Origin: Xanthobacter autotrophicus
GTDB lineage: Bacteria; Pseudomonadota; Alphaproteobacteria; Rhizobiales; Xanthobacteraceae
Direction of reading: 5' to 3'
Assembly (NCBI RefSeq): GCF_030015065.1
Contig: NZ_JAIVFN010000002.1
Span: forward strand, 62,001 to 126,000
DNA length: 64,000 nt
The position numbers and the translations under genes are program-made. Numbering within the stretch: the first letter of the stretch is position 1; each line of letters starts with the position of its first letter. Positions 28,099-37,213 of the stretch are shown here, piece after piece. Below the pieces are notes generated by a model. The model saw only the letters and a program-made list of their open reading frames with translations, ran no database searches and was not told the DNA's origin.

Positions 28099-29514
28099 AT
28101 GACCGGATCGCTACCCGTCGCTATCATCGGAGCCGGCCCCGTGGGGCTTGCCGCCGCGGCGCATCTGCTGGCCCGCGGCCTCGCGCCTCTCGTCTTCGAG
28201 CGCGGCGCCGGCGTCGGCACCTCGCTCAAGGCCTGGGGCCACGTGCGGGTGTTCTCGCCCTGGGGCTACAACATCGACGCGGCCGCCCGCACGCTGCTGG
28301 AGGAAACCGGCTGGAGCGCGCCGAACCCCAAGGCCCTGCCGCTCGGCGGGGAGATCGTGCGGCACTATCTCGAGCCGCTGGCGGCTCATCCCGCCCTTGC
28401 GCCCCACCTGCGGTTCGGGGCACAGGTGAGCGCCATCGCCCGCCACGGCCTCGACAAGATGTCATCCGAGGGGCGCGCGGACACGCCGTTCGCGATCTGC
28501 TGGCGCGACGCGAACGGCGCTGAGCACCGTTCGCTCGCCCGTGCCGTCATCGACGCCTCCGGCACCTGGAGCCAGCCCAACCCCATGGGCGCGGACGGCC
28601 TGCCGGTGCCCGGCGAGGAAGAGGCAGCCGCGCATGTCGCCTATGGCATTCCCGACGTGTCCGGCGCTGAGCGCGAGACCTATTCCGGCCGGCGCGTGCT
28701 GGTGGTGGGCTCCGGCCATTCGGCCATCAATGTGGTGCTCGATCTTCTCCGCCTGCAGGAGGCGGCGCCAACGACCCGCGTCACCTGGGCGCTTCGGCGC
28801 AACCGCATGGAGAAGCTGCTGGGCGGCGGCCTCAACGACGCGCTGCCCGCCCGCGGTGCCCTCGGCCTTGCGGCGACGCAGGCCATCGCCGCCGGCCGGC
28901 TCGATGTCCTCGCGCCGTTCGCGGCGGAGCGGATTGTCGGCGGCGCGGCGGGGCTGGACGTGTCCGGCCGTCTCGGCACGGAGCCCTGGACCAGGACCGT
29001 GGACCGGATCGTGGTGGCCACCGGCTTTCGCCCCGACCTTGCCGTGCTGCGCGAGGTGCGCGTCGCCCTCGATCCCGCCGTCGAGGCACCGCCGGCCCTC
29101 GCGCCGCTGATCGACCCGAACCTGCATTCGTGCGGCACCGTCCCGCCCCATGGCGCGGCGGAGCTGGCCCACCCCGAGCCGGGCTTCTACATCGTCGGCT
29201 CCAAGTCCTACGGCCGCGCCCCCACCTTCCTGATGGCCACGGGCTATGAGCAGGTCCGCTCCATCGCGGCGGAGATCGCCGGCGATCACGACGCGGCGCG
29301 CAGTGTCCATCTGGTGCTGCCGGAGACCGGCGTCTGCAGCGCCGCACCGGTGACGGCAGGGGCATCCGGCTGTTGTGGTGGGCCTGCGCCTCGGGACGCC
29401 GATGCCTGCTGCGCGGACGATGCCCAGGCCAAGGCGGAAGGCAAGGACGGCTGCGGCTGCGATACCGCCGCGCCGCAGGCCGAGGCGCCACCCCGCCGCG
29501 GGACGGCCGCGTGA
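28099..29514 (+). CDS. FAD/NAD(P)-binding flavoprotein with cysteine-rich C-terminal tail
   Basis: A 471-residue flavin monooxygenase/disulfide-reductase-like enzyme. The FAD site is AIIGAGPVGLAAAAHLLARG, the NAD(P) site VLVVGSGHSAINVVLDLL, and ATGFRPD closes the FAD-binding region. The last 50 or so residues are extra and hold seven cysteines (GVCSAAP, SGCCGGP, DACCADD, DGCGCD), a likely metal- or arsenic-binding tail. Flavoproteins of this kind recur in ars operons, some reported to raise As(III) or methylarsenite resistance; I cannot assign one name. The ATG at 28099 has GGAG upstream; one at 28072 does not. The stop overlaps the MFS gene. Confidence 0.82.
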   Translation: MTGSLPVAIIGAGPVGLAAAAHLLARGLAPLVFERGAGVGTSLKAWGHVRVFSPWGYNIDAAARTLLEETGWSAPNPKALPLGGEIVRHYLEPLAAHPALAPHLRFGAQVSAIARHGLDKMSSEGRADTPFAICWRDANGAEHRSLARAVIDASGTWSQPNPMGADGLPVPGEEEAAAHVAYGIPDVSGAERETYSGRRVLVVGSGHSAINVVLDLLRLQEAAPTTRVTWALRRNRMEKLLGGGLNDALPARGALGLAATQAIAAGRLDVLAPFAAERIVGGAAGLDVSGRLGTEPWTRTVDRIVVATGFRPDLAVLREVRVALDPAVEAPPALAPLIDPNLHSCGTVPPHGAAELAHPEPGFYIVGSKSYGRAPTFLMATGYEQVRSIAAEIAGDHDAARSVHLVLPETGVCSAAPVTAGASGCCGGPAPRDADACCADDAQAKAEGKDGCGCDTAAPQAEAPPRRGTAA

Positions 29515-30809
29515 CCAGCGGCCTGAGCGGCGAACTCGCGCAACCGGCGCCAGCGCGCCCGCTTTCCGGCCGCAGCCTGTTCATCACCGGCCTCGGCATT
29601 GGCCAGATCTGCTCCTGGGGATCGCTCTACTACAGCTTTCCCCTGATAGCGGAGGCCATGGAGCGCGACCTCGGCTGGTCGAAGCCGGATCTGTTCGGCG
29701 CCGCGACGCTCGGCCTCGCCCTCGGGGGCATGGCCGCCTTCCCCGTGGGCGCCGCCGTCGACAAAGGCCACGGCAGGTGGGTGATGGCGGCGGGAGCCGG
29801 CCTCGCCGGCCTCTGCCTCCTTGCCTGGTCGCAGGTGCAGCAGCTCTGGCTGTTCTATAGCCTGATGGCCGCCATCGGCGTCCTCCAGGCGGCAACCCTT
29901 TATGAGCCGGCGTTCGCGGTGGTGGCGCGCAGGACCGGAGCGGCCGGCGCCCGGGCCGGCATTACCGCGCTCACCCTATGGGGCGGATTTGCCTCCACGG
30001 TCTTCATTCCGCTGATCCAGATCCTGCTGGATCTGGCGGGCTGGCGTGGCGCACTGGTGGCGCTCGGCGCCGTGAACCTCGTGGTGTGCGCGCCGCTCTA
30101 TGCCGCGGTGATCCGGCCCGCGGCCGACCACGCGGCATCGCCGGTCCACGCTCTTGCACTGTCGGGAGCGGGCACCCTGCGGCAGGTCATGGGGCGCGTT
30201 GCCCGCCGGCCCACCTTCTGGGCCCTGGCGGTGGCGTTCACCGCCTATGCCGCCACCTTCTCCGCCTTCACCTTCCACCTCTATCCCCTGCTGCTGGAGC
30301 GCGGCTTCACGGCGGGCAGCGTGGTGCTGGCCATGGCCATCATCGGCCCAACCCAGGTGGCGGGTCGGATCGCCGTCTCGGTGTTCGCGCCGCGCGCTCC
30401 GGTGCGACTCATCGGCAGCTGTGCCGTGCTAGCCTTTCCGGTCGCCATACTCGCCTTGGCGTGGCTGCCACCCAGCTTTGCCCTGGTGGCGGCCATCGTG
30501 GCGCTCTACGGCAGCGCCAACGGCATCATGACCATCGTGCGTGGGCTCGCCGTGCCGGAGATGCTGACCCGGCAGGCCTATGGCGCCGTGAACGGCGCGC
30601 TGGCGGCGCCCTCGATGCTCGCCCGCGCTTTGGCACCCGCCGGTGCCGCGCTCCTCTGGGCGCAATCCCAGTCTTACGGCGCGGTCCTCTCTGCCATGGC
30701 TGCGGGAGGCGTCCTGCTGGCGGGCGCCTTCTGGGCCGCAGCAGCCTTTTCGCGGAACGAGGACATGGAGCGCCACGAGAGGGCTCCTTCTATGCCGGAC
30801 CGCCGCTAA
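29511..30809 (+). CDS. MFS transporter of the ars cluster (ArsK-like candidate)
   Basis: A 432-residue inner-membrane carrier with about twelve hydrophobic segments. It begins LFITGLGIGQICSWGSLYYS and contains the MFS loop motif region GAAVDKGHGRWVMAAGAGLA. The GTG start overlaps the flavoprotein stop (GTGA), so the two are coupled and the carrier probably exports the flavoprotein's product or substrate. MFS carriers named ArsK export trivalent inorganic and organic arsenicals and Sb(III). Similarity is suggested by context only, so no symbol is given. Confidence 0.75.
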   Translation: MTSGLSGELAQPAPARPLSGRSLFITGLGIGQICSWGSLYYSFPLIAEAMERDLGWSKPDLFGAATLGLALGGMAAFPVGAAVDKGHGRWVMAAGAGLAGLCLLAWSQVQQLWLFYSLMAAIGVLQAATLYEPAFAVVARRTGAAGARAGITALTLWGGFASTVFIPLIQILLDLAGWRGALVALGAVNLVVCAPLYAAVIRPAADHAASPVHALALSGAGTLRQVMGRVARRPTFWALAVAFTAYAATFSAFTFHLYPLLLERGFTAGSVVLAMAIIGPTQVAGRIAVSVFAPRAPVRLIGSCAVLAFPVAILALAWLPPSFALVAAIVALYGSANGIMTIVRGLAVPEMLTRQAYGAVNGALAAPSMLARALAPAGAALLWAQSQSYGAVLSAMAAGGVLLAGAFWAAAAFSRNEDMERHERAPSMPDRR

Positions 30810-30908
30810 GCCCCCGCCGCAACACACCCTTCCTGAAAAGAATTAAAGCGGAACAACGCATCCAACACCATCCGGCTTATCAGCGCTCGGCGGCTCACTG
30901 CATACGCG

Positions 30909-31097
30909 CTAAAGCTGCAGGAAACTGATGTGCTCCTCATTTCCCCTGCCAGTTACAAGTTTAGGTCTGGCGGGGTTTGGGTCCTCGTGGGACTGGTTGG
31001 CGAACGTCGACGATGGGAGGCCACCGAGGCTCATGTGAAGTCTGACGATATTGTAGTCGATTGCCCGAGCCTCGATGATCCGCCTCACCTCTACAAG
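30909..31097 (-). pseudogene. remnant of an IS3-family transposase (C-terminal end)
   Basis: Sixty-two codons and a stop read on the minus strand resemble the end of an IS3-group OrfB integrase: RRIIEARAIDYNIVRLHMSL followed by GGLPPSTFANQ, the counterpart of the usual IEAWRxDYNxxRPHSSL motif. The catalytic DDE part is missing. The remnant lies between the arsenic run and the metal module and marks an old insertion and rearrangement point. No terminal inverted repeats were identified. Confidence 0.7.
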
Positions 31098-31115
31098 TGA
31101 GGATGTTTGAAGCGT

Positions 31116-32327
31116 TCAGATCTTTACGAGCATCGCGGTCACGTACATCAGGCCCGCGCCGGTGGCGAGCCCCGTCATTGCGGCTGGCGTGAAGAACGAA
31201 ACATGAGTCTCGCCGCTTCTGCGCACTAGTAGCGATCCGACTTCCGCAATCACCTGAAGGATAGCCCCGGCACCGACCGCCAGCGCTAGCGCCGACCACT
31301 GCGGCGCGTAGGCAAGGCTGCCGATCCACAGACCTGCGACGGCTGGTCCGCCCGCAAGCAGCGTCAACCCGGCGAAGGTCCAAAGTGGTGGGCGTACTTT
31401 CAGTATCGGCGCGGCAATGCCGATGCCTTCCGTGATGTTGTGCAACGTAAAGCCGAGCACCAGAAAAATACCGAGATCCGCCGCTCCGGAGGCGAAAGAA
31501 GCGCCGATGGCAAGGCCTTCGCCGAGATTGTGCAATCCTATCCCCAGCGCAATGAAGGTCGATAGGGCCAGCCCGGTCGGTGTGCCACGGCTGCGGCCGA
31601 CAGCCATCAGCAAGAGGAAACTCCCCATAGTGGTGAGGATGACCATCACCGGTCCCTGGAACAAGGCGGCGGCCTCGCCGGCAAGTTCGAGCGCTTCAGC
31701 AACTGCATCAATCACGAGGAAAGCGAGAAGCCCCACCGTCAATGCGAGTAGGAAGTCCATGCCGTTGCGGCCAACGCCACGGAGAACTGGGTAGAACATG
31801 AGGCCGATAGCGACGGGAAGGATGCCGACAAAGACGCCAAGGGCAGCCTGGGATACGAAGCTCATCGAATCCACGGTCGGTGTCGCAACCGCGACGGGGA
31901 TCTCACGCTTGAACGTGGCGCCGGTGTTGGTGAGGATTTTCACGCCGTGCGCCTCGCCGACCACCCAAGGGAACGGCAACTGAACCCAGGCGGTCGCGCC
32001 GCGGGCGATCGGACCCGGCGGTGTCTGCGTAAACTGCCAATAGGCGTCATCGACCTGGACCTGGGCGATCGTCATGGGTTGCGAGCCGCCGGCACGGACC
32101 AGTAGGCGAACTCCATCGGAACCTAGGATCGTCCGCTCGAAGGTCAGCTTCTCGACCGGCGGTGCGCCGTTGCGAAAGCTCGATAACGGATCGGTCCCAA
32201 TCAACCACGCCATCGCGAGACCAAGCACGGTAAACGGGATAGCGATCCAGAACAACGAGGCTCGACCCGGACGCCCGACTGGAAGTGTTGTCGCAGCATT
32301 GGAAGGGGGCCGCCCAGCTTGGTTCAT
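31116..32327 (-). CDS. ZIP-family metal transporter with N-terminal extracytoplasmic domain
   Basis: A 403-residue membrane protein. After an N-terminal helix comes a soluble stretch of about 120 residues (KLTFERTILGSDGVRLLVRA), then about eight membrane segments. The two ZIP metal-site motifs HNLGEGLAIGASF and HNITEGIGIAAPI lie in TM4 and TM5. ZIP proteins move Zn, Fe or other divalent metals. The start at 32327 overlaps the multicopper oxidase stop (ATGA), so the pair form one operon. The extra N-terminal domain suggests it receives metal from, or works with, the exported oxidase. Confidence 0.85.
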   Translation of the reverse strand: MNQAGRPPSNAATTLPVGRPGRASLFWIAIPFTVLGLAMAWLIGTDPLSSFRNGAPPVEKLTFERTILGSDGVRLLVRAGGSQPMTIAQVQVDDAYWQFTQTPPGPIARGATAWVQLPFPWVVGEAHGVKILTNTGATFKREIPVAVATPTVDSMSFVSQAALGVFVGILPVAIGLMFYPVLRGVGRNGMDFLLALTVGLLAFLVIDAVAEALELAGEAAALFQGPVMVILTTMGSFLLLMAVGRSRGTPTGLALSTFIALGIGLHNLGEGLAIGASFASGAADLGIFLVLGFTLHNITEGIGIAAPILKVRPPLWTFAGLTLLAGGPAVAGLWIGSLAYAPQWSALALAVGAGAILQVIAEVGSLLVRRSGETHVSFFTPAAMTGLATGAGLMYVTAMLVKI

Positions 32328-33454
32328 GATACGGTCTCCACGACATCGAACATGCCCACCCAACCGAGTTCGGTGAACTCCGACTGATGCGGGTGGAACA
32401 TGTAGAGACCGGGCTCGTGCTCCGTGAAATGGAACTCAAGGATGCCGCGCTCGGCTTGGCATTGGGTGATGAGGTCGACGGTCTTCAGGGTCGGGGTCAA
32501 GGTCGTGCCTTGATTGAAGTATTCAAAGAAATTAGCATGCAAATGAAAAGAATTTATCGGATCGAACTCGATCACATTGATAAGGTAGACGCGAACCGGT
32601 TTGTCTCTAAGGATCTTGATGGGTTTTTTTGCATAGGCATGGGCTACCGTATTGACAGCATAGACCTCGTTCTTGCCGTCGAAATTGGTATCGAATGCAT
32701 TCATAACCATTACGAGTTCTTGCCACTCGGCATTCTCCGCCGTGCCGAGCAGGCGTGAGCGGGCAACTGCCTCATATTCGGGATGGCGAGTGGGATCCGG
32801 GTCGATGACGAAGGCTCCGTACATGCCCTTGTGAATATGCCGCTTCAGCGGCAGAGCGTGACAGTGATAGAGGTGACATCCGAAAGGCAGTGCATCAAAC
32901 TCGTAGACAAACTCCTCGCCCGGAGCGACTAGCCCTGCGCCTGGAACGCCATCCATCCGCGCCGCATGGATGCCATGAAAATGCATCGAATGAGGATGCG
33001 AGCCGTAGTTTTTGAAGACGATCCTCAGCCGCTCACCTTCGGTCGCGCGCAGTGACGGGCCGGGCACCCGGCCATTATAGGTCCAGGCCAGAAACATGAT
33101 GCCGGGGGCGATCTCGATCTCCTTGTCCTCGGCGGTGATCTCGAAGGTTCTTAGCGTCCGCCCATCCGGAAGCTGGGACACAGTGCCTCTATCCCAGTCG
33201 GTCAGAAGCTTGGTCGGATCGAAGCCATTACGAGCTTCGTCGACCTCGCCCACCGTGATCATCGCACCATGGGGTCCGCTGTGGGCTGAGGCCAGCTTTG
33301 CTTCAGCGCCGACAGTTCCTGCATGCGAAGCGTGTCCTGACTGCGCTAGAGCACCAGTCATACCTATCGCTGCGCCGCTGGCAGCCGCTAGCCCGCCTCC
33401 CAGCACCACGCGCCGGCTCAGCCGTTTACGTAACCAAGCTGGCACTTTGATCAT
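32324..33454 (-). CDS. Tat-exported two-domain multicopper oxidase (nitrite-reductase-like fold)
   Basis: A 376-residue protein with twin-arginine leader KRLSRRVVLGGGLAAASGAA and a His-containing linker. Copper motifs are MHFHGIH, GCHLYHCHALPLKRH, NSFHLHANFFEYF and MFHPHQSEFTELGW, giving type 1 and type 2/3 copper ligands in two cupredoxin domains. Possible roles are oxidation of a metal such as Cu(I), Fe(II) or Mn(II). The ATG at 33454 with AGAAAG upstream is chosen over a longer reading because it begins the leader peptide. It is first in an operon with the ZIP transporter. Confidence 0.85.
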   Translation of the reverse strand: MIKVPAWLRKRLSRRVVLGGGLAAASGAAIGMTGALAQSGHASHAGTVGAEAKLASAHSGPHGAMITVGEVDEARNGFDPTKLLTDWDRGTVSQLPDGRTLRTFEITAEDKEIEIAPGIMFLAWTYNGRVPGPSLRATEGERLRIVFKNYGSHPHSMHFHGIHAARMDGVPGAGLVAPGEEFVYEFDALPFGCHLYHCHALPLKRHIHKGMYGAFVIDPDPTRHPEYEAVARSRLLGTAENAEWQELVMVMNAFDTNFDGKNEVYAVNTVAHAYAKKPIKILRDKPVRVYLINVIEFDPINSFHLHANFFEYFNQGTTLTPTLKTVDLITQCQAERGILEFHFTEHEPGLYMFHPHQSEFTELGWVGMFDVVETVS

Positions 33455-33503
33455 ATGCATCGCTTTCTGCAAATGCGAATTAGTCGCATATAAATAGCAT
33501 AAG

Positions 33504-33777
33504 CTACAATTGGTGGCCATTGCCAATTGACGTCGAGAAGGGCTTCCTCCTCTCCGCAACATGGGCGCCAACTTCCGCCATATCGCAGAAGATCAGGCAA
33601 TCGGGGCATGCCGAGTCTAGCCTTGAGGGGCGCGAGGTTGGCTGCCTCGATCAGGTCCGGAAATCCGACTGCCCTCACATAGGCAAGCCAACCGCTACGA
33701 TGGCCACAGTTCGGATCGCGGGTCACGGTCATCTTGTGCGATGTCTCGGCCGCCCAGAGGCGCGATAGCACGAGCAT
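33504..33777 (-). pseudogene. decayed DUF411 metal-binding protein gene
   Basis: The reading MTVTRDPNCGHRSGWLAYVR and LAPLKARLGMP matches the start of DUF411 proteins, which normally carry DPNCGCC. Here the second cysteine pair is replaced by HR. After KARLGMP the similarity jumps to another frame (FCDMAEVGAHVAER, the counterpart of SCHTAEVGGYVVEG), so a frameshift has occurred and the C terminus is lost. Intact DUF411 genes usually sit beside copper-efflux genes, as this one does beside cusBA. Confidence 0.6.
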
Positions 33778-33907
33778 AGAAGTCGCCTATGTGGCGCCGA
33801 TCACCAACTCACGGTGTGCTGCGAAAAGCTCGGCTGTCACGGCGCTTCTCCTTTCGCTGGCTGTTTCCTCGCGTCCGGCTTCCGATCGAAGCTGCGCATG
33901 ACGCTCC

Positions 33908-34024
33908 TCACCGAAAGAAGACGTATTTCGTGAGGGCGGCGATCACCAGCACCAAGACGAGGATGCCGATCAGGCCGGCAAGGCCCATGCCCCATCCCAT
34001 GGATCCGATCATGTCGTGCATCAT
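33908..34024 (-). CDS. 38-residue membrane protein at the end of the cus operon
   Basis: A very short gene with one membrane helix (LAGLIGILVLVLVIAALTKY) after a Met-rich start MMHDMIGSMGWGMG. A strong ribosome binding site (GAGAGGAGG) fills the 12-bp gap after the cusA stop, which argues that it is real. Methionine and histidine at the exported or membrane face could bind Cu(I) or Ag(I). Short membrane proteins of this kind are known as modulators of RND pumps, but no function has been shown for this one. Confidence 0.7.
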   Translation of the reverse strand: MMHDMIGSMGWGMGLAGLIGILVLVLVIAALTKYVFFR

Positions 34025-34036
34025 TGGAACCTCCTC

Positions 34037-37000
34037 TCATTTGGCGGCAGCCTTGAGGCCGGCTGGCCCCTGTTCGATTGCCCTCTCGTCGGCGGTGACG
34101 GTCCGCGGCAACCGCCAGCCTTTGATCAGTCCATAGACAGCGGGGATCACGACCAGCGTCAGCACCGTCGACGAGACCATGCCGCCGATCATCGGCACCG
34201 CGATGCGCTGCATCACCTCCGAACCGGTGCCGGTGCTCCACAGGATTGGGACGAGGCCGGCCGTGATGGCGATGACCGTCATCATCTTCGGCCGCACCCG
34301 CTCGACGGCACCGAGCATGATCGCCTGGTGGAGGTCGATCCGAGTGAAAGGCCGCCCTTCCGCCTCCCGCTCGGCCTTCAGTTCCGCCATCGCCTGCTCG
34401 AGATAGATCAGCATGATGACGCCGGTCTCGGCGGCGACGCCGGCGAGCGCGATGAAGCCGACCGCCACGGCAACCGACATGTTGAAGCCAAGCCACCACA
34501 TCAGCCAGATGCCGCCCACCAGTGCGAAGGGCAGCGACAGCATGACGATGAGCGTTTCCGTCAGGGCCCGGAAGTTGAGGTAGAGGAGCAGGAAAATGAC
34601 CAGCAACGTCACCGGCACGACGATCTTCAGCCGCGCTTCGGCGCGCTGCAGATATTCGAACTGGCCGCTCCACGAGACGTAGGTGCCTTGCGGCAGCTTC
34701 ACCTCGTTCGCCACCGCCGCTTGAGCCTCCGCGACATAGCCGCCAAGGTCGCGGCCGGCGATGTCGACGAAGACATAGACCGCGAGCTGGCCGTTCTCGG
34801 TACGGATCGAGGTCGCGCCGCGCGTGAGCTCGACCTTGGCGACTTCGCCGAGCGGCACCGTGCCGCCGCCCGGCAGCGGCACCTGCACGTCGCGGGCGAT
34901 TGATTGCGGATCGCTCCGGAAGTCGCGCGGATAGCGGATGGTGACGCCATAGCGCTCGCGCCCCTCCACCGTGGTCGTCACCGTCTCGGCCCCGAGCGCG
35001 GTCGCGATCACGCTCTGGACGTCGCCGACGGCCAGGCCGTAGCGGCCGAGCGTTTCCCGGTCCGGCACGATGTCGAGATAGTAGCCGCCGATCACGCGCT
35101 CGGCATAGGCGCTGGACGTGCCCGGCACGGACCGCAGCACCCGCTCGATCTCGCGGGCGCTCTGCTCCATCTGGGCGAGATCGGTGCCGAACACCTTGAC
35201 CCCGACCGGAGTGCGGATGCCGGTCGCCAGCATGTCGATGCGGGCGCGGATCGGCATGGTCCAGGCGTTCGACACGCCGGGGAATTGCAGCGCCTGGTCC
35301 ATCTCGGCCTTCAGGCTGTCGATGGTGACGCCCGGCCGCCATTCGCCCTTCGGCTTCAGATTGATGATGGTCTCGAACATCTCAGTCGGCGCCGGATCGG
35401 TCGCGGTCAGTGCTCGCCCGGCCTTGCCATAGACCGAAGCCACCTCCGGGAAGCTCTTGATGATGCGGTCCTGCACCTGCAGCAGCTCGGCGGCCTTGGT
35501 GATGGAGATGCCCGGCAAGGTGGTCGGCATGTACATCAACGTGCCCTCGTCGAGGCTCGGCATGAACTCCGAACCGAGCTGGCGTGCCGGCCAGAGCGTC
35601 ACCCCGAGCACGACAAGCGCGACGAGGATGGTGAGCGTCTTGGCCTTCAGGACGCCGCGGATGACCGGGCGGTAGACCCAGATCAGGAACCGGTTGATCG
35701 GGTTCCGGTGCTCCGGAATGATCCGGCCGCGCACGAAGACCACCATGAGCGCGGGCACCAGCGTCACCGATAGAAGGGCCGCGGCCGCCATGGCGAAGGT
35801 CTTGGTGAAGGCGAGCGGGCCGAACATCCGGCCTTCCTGCGATTCCAGCGTGAAGATCGGCAGGAAGGAGACGGTGATGACCAGCAGGCTGAAGAACAGC
35901 GCCGGACCGACCTGGCTCGCCGCCTCGATCAGGATCTCGACCCGCGGCTTGTCCGGTGGCGCGCGCTCCAGATGCTTGTGGGCGTTCTCGATCATCACGA
36001 TGGCGGCGTCGATCATGGCGCCCACCGCGATGGCGATGCCCCCCAGGCTCATGATGTTGGAGCCGAGCCCGATCGCCTTCATCGCCGCGAACGCCATCAG
36101 GATGCCGACCGGCAGCATCAATATGGCGACCAGCGCGCTGCGCAGATGCAGCAGGAACACCACGCAGACCAGCGCGACGATGATGCTTTCCTCGATCAGC
36201 GTGCCCTTCAGCGTCTCGATCGCCCGGCCGATCAGCTCGGATCGGTCATAGACCGGCACGATTTCGGCGCCCTTGGGGAGGCTGGAGGCGATCTCGGCAA
36301 GCCGCGCCTTGACGTTCTCGATCACGGTCAGCGCATTGGCACCGAAGCGCTGCAGCACGATGCCGCTGGTGACTTCGCCCTCGCCATTGAGCTCGGTGAT
36401 GCCGCGTCGCTCATCCGGCCCGATCTCTACGCGGGCCACATCCTTTATCCGCAGCGGCACGCCACGATCGGTCTTCAGCACCACATTCTCGATGTCGGCA
36501 ATGCCTCGGAGATAACCGCGGCCGCGCACCATGAACTCGAACTCGGAGAGCTCGACGGTGCGGCCGCCGACATCGTTGTTGCTCGCCTTGACGGCGTCGC
36601 GCACCCGGTCGAGCGGGATGCCCAGCGCCCGCAACCGGTTCGGATCGACCACGATCGCATACTGCTTGACGAAGCCGCCGACGCTGGCGACCTCGGCGAC
36701 GCCCTCCGCCTTGGAGGCACCGAAGCGGACCACCCAGTCCTGCAGCGAGCGCAGCTCGGCGAGCGTCATCTCCTTGGCGACGACGGCGTATTGGTAGACC
36801 CAGCCGACGCCGGTCGCATCCGGCCCCAGCGTCGGCGTCACCCCCGCCGGCAGGCGCTGCGCGGCGGCATTGAGATATTCCAGCACGCGCGAGCGCGCCC
36901 AATAGGGATCGGTGCCGTCCTCGAAGATCACATAGACGAAGGAGACGCCGAAGAAGGAGAAGCCGCGCACCACCTTCGATTTCGGCACCGTCAGCATCGC

Positions 37001-37213
37001 CGTGGTGAGCGGATAGGTGACCTGGTCCTCGACCACCTGCGGCGCCTGGCCGGGATAGTCGGTGTAGACGATCACCTGCACGTCCGAGAGGTCGGGAATG
37101 GCGTCGAGCGGCAGCGTCTTCAGCGCATAAAGCCCGGCGGCGACGGCGAACACCGTACCGACAAAGACCAGCACGAGGTTGCGGGCGGACCAGCCGATGA
37201 GGCGGGCGATCAT
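34037..37213 (-). CDS. cusA: CusA/CzcA-type heavy-metal RND pump
   Basis: A 1058-residue inner-membrane RND transporter with twelve membrane segments. Family features are AIPDLSDVQVIVYTDYPGQA, the TM4 proton-relay region GGIAIAVGAMIDAAIVMIEN, and GSEFMPSLDEGTLMYMPTTL. The methionine-containing TMPIRARIDMLATGIRTPVG corresponds to the monovalent-metal branch, so Cu(I)/Ag(I) is the likely cargo. The ATG at 37213 overlaps the cusB stop. No outer-membrane partner is encoded in this operon; the czcC protein or a host TolC could serve. Confidence 0.93.
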   Translation of the reverse strand: MIARLIGWSARNLVLVFVGTVFAVAAGLYALKTLPLDAIPDLSDVQVIVYTDYPGQAPQVVEDQVTYPLTTAMLTVPKSKVVRGFSFFGVSFVYVIFEDGTDPYWARSRVLEYLNAAAQRLPAGVTPTLGPDATGVGWVYQYAVVAKEMTLAELRSLQDWVVRFGASKAEGVAEVASVGGFVKQYAIVVDPNRLRALGIPLDRVRDAVKASNNDVGGRTVELSEFEFMVRGRGYLRGIADIENVVLKTDRGVPLRIKDVARVEIGPDERRGITELNGEGEVTSGIVLQRFGANALTVIENVKARLAEIASSLPKGAEIVPVYDRSELIGRAIETLKGTLIEESIIVALVCVVFLLHLRSALVAILMLPVGILMAFAAMKAIGLGSNIMSLGGIAIAVGAMIDAAIVMIENAHKHLERAPPDKPRVEILIEAASQVGPALFFSLLVITVSFLPIFTLESQEGRMFGPLAFTKTFAMAAAALLSVTLVPALMVVFVRGRIIPEHRNPINRFLIWVYRPVIRGVLKAKTLTILVALVVLGVTLWPARQLGSEFMPSLDEGTLMYMPTTLPGISITKAAELLQVQDRIIKSFPEVASVYGKAGRALTATDPAPTEMFETIINLKPKGEWRPGVTIDSLKAEMDQALQFPGVSNAWTMPIRARIDMLATGIRTPVGVKVFGTDLAQMEQSAREIERVLRSVPGTSSAYAERVIGGYYLDIVPDRETLGRYGLAVGDVQSVIATALGAETVTTTVEGRERYGVTIRYPRDFRSDPQSIARDVQVPLPGGGTVPLGEVAKVELTRGATSIRTENGQLAVYVFVDIAGRDLGGYVAEAQAAVANEVKLPQGTYVSWSGQFEYLQRAEARLKIVVPVTLLVIFLLLYLNFRALTETLIVMLSLPFALVGGIWLMWWLGFNMSVAVAVGFIALAGVAAETGVIMLIYLEQAMAELKAEREAEGRPFTRIDLHQAIMLGAVERVRPKMMTVIAITAGLVPILWSTGTGSEVMQRIAVPMIGGMVSSTVLTLVVIPAVYGLIKGWRLPRTVTADERAIEQGPAGLKAAAK

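Noticed and set aside
33837-35342. Long minus-strand open frame overlapping cusA
   Set aside because: It is in another frame of the high-GC cusA gene, is Arg/Gly/Ala-rich, and shows no family motif; cusA is unmistakable.
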